Source of the DNA: Choristoneura fumiferana
Taxonomy: Eukaryota > Arthropoda > Insecta > Lepidoptera > Tortricidae
Assembly: GCF_025370935.1 (NCBI RefSeq)
Contig: NC_133481.1
Span: forward strand, 8,603,708-8,667,707
Reading direction: 5' to 3'
DNA: 64,000 bases
A program made the position numbers and the translations under genes. Shown here one piece after another: positions 24,901-36,900 of this stretch. The notes beneath the pieces are model-generated. The model was not told the DNA's origin. It saw nothing but the letters and a program-made list of their open reading frames with translations, and did no database searches. Every line of letters starts with the position of its first letter. The stretch's first letter is position 1.

Positions 24901-27900
24901 AATGGTTTGTAGAGCCATCTGCTTGTCAGTCCGACAGGGATTTCGGCAAAGCCGTTCCCTGATCAATTTTATGTTAGTTGCCATTCTAGCAGAGCGAGGA
25001 TGGCCACTTCTCAAACTGTTATCAATATATTTTATTTGCCTAAAAATCTCCATAGGTTTTTTTCAGCTCTATGTAGAGAAACACTGTTGAACCCTAACGT
25101 TTCGTTCCCGCCATTTCAACAAAGAATGAAAAATAATATACGATTTTTTTTTTCTAATTGATAATATTATAAATTTAATATTTGAAATATTTTAATCAAG
25201 CTGCAAGTGCAACTTTTTTTTTTGCCTGTCAAAAATCGTCTCAAAATTTATGAACACACGAGGTATATTACGCCAAACGGATGCCATGTCGCACGCGCAA
25301 TGTTGGCTAAACCAAAAAAGTTTTATGATTAGATTAGATTAGATTTATTTATTACCTCTTGAAAAAATACATTATAAACTCATGTCAGTTACAGTGGCAG
25401 GAGGTAGGACCTTGTGCAAGGTCCGCCCGGATTGCTCTCACCATCTTGCTCGCTAATCCTGCCGTGAAATAGCAGTGCTTGCATTGTTGTGTTTCGGCGT
25501 GGAGAGTAAGACAGCCGGTGAAATTACGTGCACTTGAGGTATACCATCCTAGGCCTCTAGGTTGGCAACGCATCTGCAATCCCCCTTGTGATGCAGGTGT
25601 CTATGGGCGGTGGTAATCTCTTACCATCAGGTGACCCACGTGCTCGTTTGCCATCCAGTCAAATAAAAAAAAAGTTAGTAACAAGAAATTCACAAATCGT
25701 CAAATGTATACAAAAAATAAATCATATTGGAATAAATTGTCAGCCAAAATAAAAAACAGAATTTAGAATGTCAAATTAGAGTTAAATTCAATAATAATAA
25801 TTAAAAGCAAAACAAGAATATACTTAAATCCAAGTCAAATTTATGCAATAGGAACAATCAATCAAACGAACAATAAAATAATTAAAATAAACATAAAATT
25901 AAAATTAACTTCACAAAACTGTGAAAAATGTGAACAAAACAAAAACAAGGTAGATAAAAACAAAAAAGTATTGCGTAAATGCGTATATGATGACAACATA
26001 AAATCTCCCATATGTTGTCACAGTGGCGTAGCGTGGGTATCAGCCGCCCGGGGCGGATGAAAATTTGGCCGCCCTCTTCTTTAGGGTACTCATTCTAATC
26101 GGTCCGAATCGTAGGTGCGACATTTTTTTAACCGACTTCGAAAAAGGAGGAGGTTCTCTAGTATATATGTAGCTTCGAGTATAAATGTTTTTTTTTGTAT
26201 GTTTGTTACGCGATAACTCCGCCAATTCGATCTTAGAGAAATTGAGGGCAACCCCCGAATTTTTAAAGCACACCTATAGCGATTTTGGCATTTTTAACAT
26301 AAAGTCAAGTATTTACATTCAGAAAGTATCATTTAGTGAACTGGACCCTGATAATGAAGACCGTAGGTACCGGTACTCTGTTATAAAATTATATAACTAT
26401 GCTGTGTTTGATAATAATGGAATCGTTGTGAGATACACTTTGGCTACAAATCACTAAAAACTATGAAAATATTTTTTTTAACAAAAAATGGAACCGACTT
26501 CAAAAACCTTAAAAATAATTTTCTACTACTAGTTTGAAGTCGGTGTCTCAGCACGAGCCAGCAGGAGTGATTGAAGCCCAATATATAGTATGTAGGTAAG
26601 GTAGACGACTTTAGTTCCACTCCTGCTGGCTCGTGCTGAGGCACCGACTTCAAAGTAGTACAAAATTATTTTCAAGGTTTTTGAAGTTGGTTCCATTTTT
26701 TGGTAAAAAAATTGTTATGAAATTATCTACATCAATCATCCCAGCCAATACACGTCCCACTGCTGGACACAGTCCTCGTCTCAGAATCAGAATACTTGGG
26801 CCGTAGTTCCCACGCGGGCTCAGTGCGGATTGGGAACTTTACATATACCATTAAATTGTTATGGTGTTAGCCCACCTCCTAAATGTGCCGGTCGGGGCTG
26901 ACCGCCCCCCCGCCCCAACTCTGCTACGCCACTGTGTTGTCAGCATAATTTTGTAAAGAGAGGGGTTAAATTGGATAACGACAATTTTCTGAGACGGTCA
27001 CAAACCAAATATGGTCATAAAATTGTCGATAAACTTTTCATTGAGACGTGCGAATTTGACTGTCATAAAATGTTCATAAATAAACAAAAGTGATGCCGTA
27101 AAGCCGTTTACTTTTAAAGCAACTTCAAAATACGGAATCCTAAAAAGGAGGAGGTTCTATGTTCCACTGTACGAGTACGTTTTTATATATTTTTTGTGTA
27201 TGCTTACCAATTTCTTCGTTACTTGTGGAACGATTAAAAAAAATGATTTATCAGAAAGAGTATTGGTACTCCCGAGGTTATCCCATGACAGTTACTAAGT
27301 CAGATGAGTGGATCGCAGGAAAATCGAGAGGACTCTTCAACATTCACCACATATAATAAGCTTAATATTATGTTTTATGTGCATTTTCTACTGATCTGTT
27401 TGGAGTCGGCGCTTCAGCACGAAATAGCAGGAGTGGATCTAGCCATCTACTTTAGGTATCTATGTACATTATATTGTGCTTCGCAGCGACTTATAACTGA
27501 CAAAACGCACACAAAACCATATTCAGATCTATTTACTTTACAGTACTTTTGTAAATTATGCACAGACTTTAATTACTTACTTTCTTTATTTTTTTCTTTC
27601 TTTTGCCTTGTGTTGTAGCACAAAAAGACTCGGGTAGGCCAATACATAATAAGAGATCAAATGATCGTGCGGGAGTAGGTAAGTCGTTTAATCCTAACAC
27701 GGGCTTTGGGTTGAGCGAGGCTATTACTCACGTGCTTCACTGATAACACTATTTTCTGAACTGACATTATCTTTTGTCTAACTTTTACCATTCTTTGCGG
27801 TTACTCGTAAATAAAAAAGCTACATTTATCCTTTCCACTTCCCTTTGACATAAATTGCTCTTGTTTGTCAATCTGTCATTTATTTTATAAATTATATTAT

Positions 27901-30900
27901 TGATGTTTACAAATTGGTTCTCTATATTCAATTCAACTTCAAAGGCAAAGTAATCAAAATTGTGAAATGCTTTTAATATATTATGTTGGAGTCCCATAGA
28001 TACGATAGCTGATCCCAGGTACTTAAGGCGGCAGTTTTAGCGGTCATTTTATTTAATGCAACCTTTTTTTGTTCACTATATCTACATATGTAATTGCATT
28101 GTACGACCTAGGTACATCTGTAAACTTTTGCGGTCGGTCCATATACTGAAAATTCACATATAAATACTAAGCATGTACGAAAAAGAAGCACGGGTTTCAA
28201 AGAAAATTTCGTCATAGAAAGACGCGATATAATAATAAAAAATAATAGTTTTAAAACGATGATTTTAATTTAATAAATGCGAAAGTTTGTAAGTCTGTTT
28301 GTTTGTTTGTTACTTCATCACGTCTAAACCGCTGAACCGATTTAGAAGAAATTCGGTATACAGATATTATGAGTCCCGGGGAAGGACATAGGATAGTTTT
28401 TATCCCGGAAAATTGCATAGTTCCAGCGGGATAGTGAAAACCGAATTCTACGCGGACGGAGTCGCGGGTAACAGACTAGTATTATTATAATGGAAAATGT
28501 AGTACTAAATAATTTACCAGATTGCCCACTAAAATACGCCGTGTAATAAAAGAAACGAAAATGAAATAATGAATGCGATAGCCAAGCGTCTGCCAGTCGA
28601 CCAGAAAGTTCCTAGTTGATGACAATTCGAGCGGGTCTTTGTTGAATGCGGTCAACGCTTTCAACTGGTCCGCAAATCAACAATGTGATACGGCTCTAGA
28701 GTCCGATTTACCGGTGTCTATTACGTAGCGCAGTGTACAAAGAATGTACCCTACCCTACTAAACGCCATAAGCCGAATCGTAACCTAAGGGTCAGATGTC
28801 ATATTTATTATTAAAGAGGCTTCAGTTTCTCTTTGATCCGTTGCTGCGAGCTCTAGGATTAGCAACTATATAAGTTGTGATTGAAGCACATTTTGATTTC
28901 TATAAACTAATCAATACTAGACAAAGTGCCGACTGTATAACGAACATTATTACACTTTACTACCTTTTGTCGCTGTCGCTTTGTGTTTGAAATTTTGTAA
29001 GTATTAAATTATCTTAGGACATACCTACCTACAGTGACGAAGGTACTAAGGTGTACAGATATTTTTAACCAATGAATAAAAAACCGGCCACGTGCGAGTT
29101 GGGCTCGCGCACCGAGGGTTCTGTACATTCTGTAGGGTTCTGTAACTGTTTATAATACATATGTGATAATTTTTTACATTTAAAAAATAAACATTTTAAT
29201 TATCAGTTAGATCTATGCTTACGGCGGCGCATAAAATGATTTTTACGTTAAGAAAACTAAACAGTTGATAATTAGAACAATATCATTATAATTTTGAATA
29301 GAACTTTTGTAAAAAAAAGCCCATTAGTCAGTTGTATACGTCATGTTATGCCAAGTTTGCATTGTACAAAGCTGACGTACCCTTGTTGAGAACAAAGGTA
29401 TTATGTAGCAAATGTTTGACATTTGACGAGGAAATAATAAAGCCTTCTTAGATTTAGACGGTCGTCGCAACGCTAGATGGGTACACCTTCAATTTTGAAT
29501 CAAATAAGACATATTATGAGCATAATAATATTATATCTTACCCTAAAATCTTAGGCTCAAAGATAAAAGCATATAATGACGCTCACCACGATCTTTGCTT
29601 TAAAGCGTGTTTAATTAACACCTAAACATTCTGCTTAATAATAATAAATGCGAAAGTTGGTGTGTGTGTGATTGTGACTTTTTCATACTAAAGTAGGTAG
29701 ACAGATTTGAAGACAAATAGCTGAATGTCTGAAATAACAAAGATGCTACTTTTTAAACTATAACTATTTTATGACTATGTCTGAAATAAATATTTTGAAT
29801 ACCTGTTAAGTATAAAAACATGAAAATTTTCATGAAATGTACCTTAATGAAAACCACGATTCTCTTGGGACTTAGTGAAACTCTTTACTCGTGCCAAGCC
29901 GTGGGTTAAGGCTTCAAATGGAATAAATTGAATAATAAGCTATCTTCCCTCATCACATAGCAGCTCAGCTACCAGTTGTCAGAAAGCACAGTTTCTAATT
30001 AATGCTGTTACGAGTACATTGTTTAAATACGCTTTGTGCCGCACGTACCCGAGAGCCGGGAACGTTTGCATACTGAGTACCTACGTGGAATAATGGTATA
30101 ATTTTCGTTTGCATAAATCCCTGATTTTCTCCTACCTCAGAAATTCGTCTCATAGTAACCTTTTACTACCTATTAAATACATTACCTAACACAATTGTTG
30201 CCTTGTTTTCAGGTGTCAGTTGCTAAAAAATTATAAGCTGTTAGTCGTGAAATCTTCAGATAGTACAACCTTTGCTTAGTTTATACATAGGTCAATTTGG
30301 TGTCAATTGTCACTACGATCTTCTATGATTGACTTGTATATTTATACATGTAGTTCTCAAGCGGACACAATCTAAATTGCAGTTTTGCAAAGTACTTAAT
30401 TCTGTTTATGAATAAAATTTACATTTTGATTTAACTAATTTCGAATTACTTTTGTGTGTCTACAGCGTGACGAGACGGACGCGAAGCAGTTGACAATAAC
30501 TGCTGCGACGCACACAGCCGGCGGTCGTTACACGTGCGAAGTGTCCGCCGATGCGCCTTCCTTCCAGACAGCGCAAGTTCACACCCACATGTATGTCGTA
30601 GGTAAGTTGCCATGAAATACAATACCGATCATGCTTTTCTTGCTTGTCACTCAGTGTTACGGCCCGGCGCGAGTATTTTCTCTGTTCTTCACTGGGGCCA
30701 AACGAGTGTCATTTTTCAGTTGTGACTCACACCAAATACGCTGCATTCAGTTTCTTACAGAAAGCAGCCTGTTTGTTCCACATTGCTGACGTAAAATGAG
30801 TTGAGGCAAGGCCTTTTGTGAGCGAATTATGCGGCTCATTTTATAAGACATGACTTAAAAATTACATTTGTTTATCAGCCGGTGGTTACTTGGCATTCGC

Positions 30901-33900
30901 AGAGCTATTCATGGCCGGGCCGTCACTGGGTGAGTTTATAAAAGATGAATTGTGCGACAGGTTGGAGCATGGCAAGTTTGACATGCTTCACGCCGAGCAC
31001 TCCGAAAAGCAGTTTTCAGGAAATTTGGCCGTTGTGTCTGTCGATGATACTCTTAACAACTCGAGCGAGAATTATTTTATATACAGTAGCCAAAACTGTA
31101 AATCAGCGTTATTGCAACATGTAAGGTCAGTGTTGGCTATTGCGTTAACACCAAGTCACCACTCAATCGTTGTCTAAAGTAGACAATTTTCACAATAAAA
31201 TGTCATAATTATTTTCTTTGGGGCGTTGCCTTGTCATCGCAGTTCACATTGGGCCACAATACAGCGGGTATCTGTCAAATCAAAGTCCTGTTTGGTGCAC
31301 GGAGCCATTAGCAAAATCTCAATTTCAAAACCGTCATGAAATCGATTTGGATGCGCGCTGCGCTGCCATATTAAGACCACTAGGTATTAGGCATAAAATA
31401 GTTTCCAATCCACAGCAATAAGCATATTGCATAGTTTAATCAGCGTAGCTATGTATATGAAGTAACTAGTTTTGAGTTGAAGAATTTTTGATGATCTCTA
31501 AAGAAATTACATTGCGCTTAATTAAACAGTAGGTTCATTTATTTCTTATTTATTATTACCTCTGAGTGCTGGCATGCGGACACTAAACAATGGGAATGTA
31601 ATAATCAAAACACCGAACTGGCTTCATATCCCATAGTTTAGACTAGATGACTATAATGTGTAATGATGAAATATTTAGACATATCGATACCTTGGGGCTC
31701 AAAGGGCGTAAAGCACATAAGACAACTTTTCAGAAGCAAAAAACTGGAAAAAAATATTAAAAAATGTATAGTTCTGTTGTTTCTAATGTTACATAAAAGT
31801 CTTCTACTGACGAAGAGCTTAGAATTTTTTGTAGTTTTTGTTAATATACTCCAATTGGATGCAAACTGTAAGGCTATAGAAGAGACAAGTGCACTATACG
31901 CCCCGGTGAAAACACAAAGATTGAATCAAATGTACTTTAAGACCTAGTAAACTTGGCTTATTTCGTTTCACAAGGGGTAAAGGTAACATCATCACAAATT
32001 TTACTTTCAATGGGTCGTATAGGAATGTTCAACTTTATTTTTATGGTAATAAATTAGGCCGTTTCAGATAGTAAAAAAATCGTATTATTCCATACTTTAT
32101 ATTAGTCTGCGGTTATTAGAATTTTTCGATTTTTAAGATAGCAAATTACTGCTCACTTCCATTGCCGCCTGTTTTATTTCTGGCGGCGTCATCATTTATT
32201 CTGCATCACTTAATCCACCAAAGTCACACATTCTCACAGATAAAAAGTCGTTTAAATAGTAATTAACTCTTTTATATCTTTCAATTTTCAAGAACTCCGT
32301 GCAAAAGCAAAACAAATCCCGCTATTTTGACAGGTTTTTTTTTCACTAATTACAACCTTAGAATGGTCCCGGGAACTTTGTTCGAATACAGCCAAATTAA
32401 ATAATGTTGAAATATAAAAATTTTATAATAATTGTAAAATTCATTTATTGTCAGTTATGTAAGTGTTCATTATTCAATAATTGCTCATGTAAACATATTT
32501 TAATTAATCTATAAAGTCGATTTTACAATAATTAAGTAAATATAATAGAATGTTTGAAGTTTTTTTTATTTTATTTTAATTCCCGCCATTTGCAGTGCGA
32601 AAAACAACATTGTGAAACGTTTCACAATGAAATGTCAAAGTTGCGATCACACAATGCACCTCATTGGATTACCGATAGCGATATCGTTAGTAGCAACACG
32701 GGTCGTAAAGGACATTTTTGAGCGAATCTCTTTACGTGGATTATACTGATCGATAGAGAAAAAAAACTGTATAAGACACCCATAGAGAGTGCCTTTACGC
32801 TGTCCTTTACGCTCTTTGAGCCTCAAAGTACCTATCGATATTGTCAAGAAAACCAGATGGAAAGCAACGATTCAGTCGGGTCATGATACACGAGTATATA
32901 AAGCTAAATAAATGAGTCAGTTTGACAGAAGTTATCTCGTCGACAAATAAATTTAGATTTAAATTTAGTTTTCCGTTTTAATTAATTGATTAACTTTAAA
33001 TTTAAATTTGCCTCCTACCAGGAAACTGCTTTTATTTAATAATACCATGCTTAATAAGATCGTTGGATTCAATAGTTTAATGTTAAAAATAATCCTAATC
33101 AAAGTAATCGAAGTAACGATGATTTGCACAAGGCCAACAACTTGTAGAATGCTCAGCAGATCATTTCTCATAAAAGAAAAAGCTGGCGGAAAACGATACT
33201 CGTTTCCGCACCAGATGTTATTTCAGCTTTTGCTGACACGCTACTCGCCGTAGTTATAAAACTACTGCATTTCTCGAAATACGTGCCACATTATATATTT
33301 TAACGGGCTTATAACCACGTCTCGGAATAAAACATAACTATTCTCAAACTAGAAACTATTTAATTCACGTGTGTGTATGTGTGTGTGTGTTAATATATCT
33401 ACTATCAAGTATATCAGCTAGTCAATTGGTATTAAAAATATTTTTATTCCCCATCCTATGGTAATTTTATAAAAATCCTTCTTATTGCACCTGTATATCT
33501 ATGCTCCATCTGAACCATGTATCAGGTACTACTCGTATTTATACGGAATGCCTCTGCCTAGAAGTTATAAATTAATGTTATTTCCTACACGGGGCTAACA
33601 AAACTATGCTGGGTTCTCCATAAACGGGTATAATTCAAACAAAAAATGGCCCCTAAGTTTTGGGAACGATAAGGACATTGCTAAGAATGATTTAATGTCG
33701 TGTGCAAGATCCTTTATCACAAGCTGTCGTCCAAAATGGTACTGGAATTTAAAACCATGTAAGGTAAAAACAATTTATTGAATCAGGCTGTACTTTGCGG
33801 AGGTCCATATCAATGTTAGACATCTGTTCTAACATCTAATCTAGTACAAGGTGAACGGTTGTGTTGCTCTGAAGATGAGCTCTAAACTACCTACTGCTAC

Positions 33901-36900
33901 TACTAACACTACTTGTAGTGTGGTAGTGGTGATTGTTGGGCTCGTGTGTGTTCTTACAATGTGGAGGTGTTGGAACTATCATATAGTCGCGGGTGAGCAA
34001 TGTAATTGTTTTAGTTAAGTGTCAATTGTGTTTAGTTTGGAGTTAACAGAAGAAAACTGAACTCAATGCATTCAGGAATTTAGCTGATTAAAACTATTTC
34101 GTTTCTAGAAGTAGAATTCTGTAAACGAAATCCCGTCAAAACATTACATGTAAAAAGCTGCAAGTCTCGCAACGCAACGCAGTTCTTATTGTTAAAAAGG
34201 TTTGAGATGCAATGTTATACCAAGTCGGTTATTTTCGGGAGGTGTCCATAAGTTCCGGTACAGGTACTTTTGGATGATTTACATATACATAGTTAAGTAT
34301 GTATTATAATGATAATAATGTTTATTTGTCAAAGAGGGTGTACAAAAATGGTCCTAAGCTATGAATACATAAAAGATCTCCTTCTTGTGCCTACAGACAC
34401 ACAAACAACACACAAACATCACACCTGTATTCCCAAATGGGGTAGGCAGAGCACACGAAACGTTACCGCTTCGGAGCCAATTTTAGCAATTTTAGGTTGT
34501 CAATTGGTTTCATGGACACTATAAACTGTGATAAATTATTGTAGGTACTTAAATATCATGCTGCACATCTTTATTTGTATATTTATCTTTACCTACCTGG
34601 TACCCATAGTATTTACAAGCTTTTCTTTATTTGAGACCAGGTAAATTGGTGTAATTTCGTACCATGACATTTATTTCATCTATTCACATTAAAAGTAAAG
34701 GTAAATTGTAATTCGCGTTTTAATGTTTCATAACCATAGCTGTTTGCTCACATCTGTTTACCCAACCATCATTCGATTGGAGCAGTTGAAACTTCGAAAG
34801 TCAGTACTCCTTAATAGAATATTGTTCGCTTTAGCAAACCCACCTTAAATTACTAACGCGAAAAGTTTTTCGCCGGCCCGTAAGCACCTGTGTATAATGG
34901 TGGGGTCTAATTGGCTTAAACATTACAGGTCACTAGCCTTCACACCTGGAGTTACTCCGTTAGATTGAAAATCATCTATATAAGAGTAACTTGAACATAT
35001 AACTTTAGAAGACCGGCCTTTAACGAGGTTTCTTGATCCTGTTATTATATTCAATGACATTTTATCTTTGTCTGAAGCTAATGTACTTATAAACAAAACT
35101 TAATTATTAGCGCGGAGCAACTCGCTTGCCCAACACCTTTCACGGCGCCTGTCTTGCGATGTAATTGTATAAGCTTATAGTACGGTTGGAATTAGCTGAT
35201 AGAACCTTATGCGAAGTCTATTCAGAATATTACCATCATCGTACTCGCAAATCCAGTCGCTAAACAGCAGTGCTTGCGCTTCTGGATTCCAACGTGGAAA
35301 CTGAGACAGCTGGTGAAATTATTCTGTTTTAGCCCTCTAGGCAACGTATTTGCAATCCTCTATTATCAGGTACCATCAGGAGATCCATTAAAATAAAATA
35401 AATGAATAAATAAATATCACGGGACAATTCACACCAATAATTGACCTAAGTAGTCCCAAAGTAAGCTTAGCAAAGCTTGCGTTATGGGTACGAAGCAACG
35501 GATTAATATAATTATATAGATATAGATACATACTTAAAATACATAATAAACACCCAAGACCCCGATCCATTCCATTGGCTTTTTGTCATAAAAAAACTTG
35601 TAACTTTTTCATTATTTATTCTAGGGTTGGTTGTTCTCAGATCTACCGCAATCGGACCCAGTGATGATCGGAATGAAGCGCCGCTACCGAGCTGGCATGA
35701 CGCTTAAAGCGGAGTGCTTCAGCAAGAACTCGAACCCCGCTGCCAACCTTTCCTTCTTCATCAACAGTGAACCGGTAAACTATTTATTTTCAATTCAATT
35801 AAAGCAGTTTATATTTCAACAAGACCTAAGAACTGCTATTTCATCTCATCTGCTTTTTCTTCTTGTTGACAAACATTAGTGTTGTTGCTGCCTATAGTTG
35901 TGAGCATGCGTGCACTTGTTTTGTCACTTAATTTATTACGTCAATGGAGATGTTTAGGATCTCAGAAGAAATACATCTATATGAGTTTATAGGTATTAAC
36001 GCTAATAAATACAATCATATACCTAAGAGCTAAATACTACTAAATAATAAATCTACTAGCTAACTTAAATAATATTTTTATATTATAAAAAAAGACCGCC
36101 TCGAATCGTTCCTGGCGCAAAGGTGCCCAACACGCTTGCCGCGTTCCCGCGTTAAACGGCGATAGATAGCCTTTGCATCAAGAACGACTCGGAGCGAGAG
36201 TCTAATCCCCGGTCCCGCAGCCGGCGTCCTACTTCTTTAAAAAACAACTTAGCCTCCGAGCACCAACAACCGGTCGTCTCCACCGCAAGCGCAGCAAATA
36301 TGTAATTGGAGAGGGCTGAATATTAATAAATTAGGTAAAAAATATGTTAATTTACAAAAAAACTATTTAATAACTATAAAAAATAAAATTAAAATTCATT
36401 TATTTCAAGTACAGACTCATATGCAATACAAAAAAATCAAAATAAAAAATATAACTATGTGTTAAGTATGTCCGTACCTAACTTAGAATAGGGAACGACT
36501 ATACAGATTTATGCTCTAACTACCTAACTTTGAGCTAAGTAGGTACAGTGCTACCTTAATATAACGAACCTCAATATAACGACTTCCTCGATTTAACAAA
36601 TTCTTCGTTATCCCCTTGAATTGTCCATAAGAGTTAAAGTAAAATATACCTTTACATTTAGTTTTTTTTTTACGAGGAACCTTTTTATAACGAATTTTCA
36701 ACCATCTAAAAAGTGTAAATACCTCTAATTAACGAATTTTGTCAACTCAAAACTCTATATAACGTTTTTTACAAACAACCTCTTTATAACGAATTTATAA
36801 CCATAAAAAAAGTGTAAATACCTCTAATTAACGAATTGTGTCAACTCAAAACCTCTATATAACGTTTTTACCTTTTCATAACAAATTTTAGACCAACCTT

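Larger units (their letters stand above)
26013..26942. mobile_element. hAT-type element with perfect 8-bp target duplication, host to nested repeats
   Basis: TGTTGTCA occurs at 26013-26020 and 26935-26942. Between them the element begins CAGTGGCGTAGC (26021) and ends GCTACGCCACTG (26934), a 12-bp perfect inverted repeat. A CAG(T)G start and an 8-bp duplication are the hallmarks of the hAT superfamily. The GC-rich ends (GCCGCCCGGGGCGG; CGCCCCCCCGCCCC) belong to it. Most of the inside is other repeats: an AACCGACTTC element starting at 26128, a foldback at 26469-26711 and a SINE at 26735-26862. No transposase is seen, so it is non-autonomous. Confidence 0.85.
11943..30465 (+). other. beat intron, about 18.5 kb, full of mobile elements
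   Basis: Donor GTAAGA, acceptor GTGTCTACAG. Recognised contents are listed separately: TIR elements at 12-14 kb, dispersed repeats at 14.9-17.7 kb, a microsatellite, a long palindrome, SINEs, a mariner and a nested hAT. In the stretches between listed repeats (about 12.6-13.4, 16.0-17.5, 18.0-18.8, 20.0-20.9, 23.1-23.7, 24.0-24.5, 26.9-28.2 and 28.5-30.4 kb) I see only AT-rich sequence and short fragments of the same repeat families. One example is the GACAGACGGAC...GGTTCC-type fragment near 16500-16606. Confidence 0.75.
30602..35640 (+). other. beat intron, about 5.0 kb
   Basis: Donor GTAAGT, acceptor TTGTTCTCAG. Contains the unique-looking stretch at 30610-31440, a GT-rich microsatellite at about 33367-33391, the palindrome-family copy at 33770-34030 and a SINE fragment at 35249-35405. 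The rest is AT-rich with nothing recognised. Confidence 0.8.

Noticed and set aside
35625..35640. Alternative acceptor CTAG at 35621-35624 for beat exon C
   Set aside because: Using it puts the exon out of frame and loses DLPQSDP; the CAG at 35638-35640 gives the correct phase with exon B.
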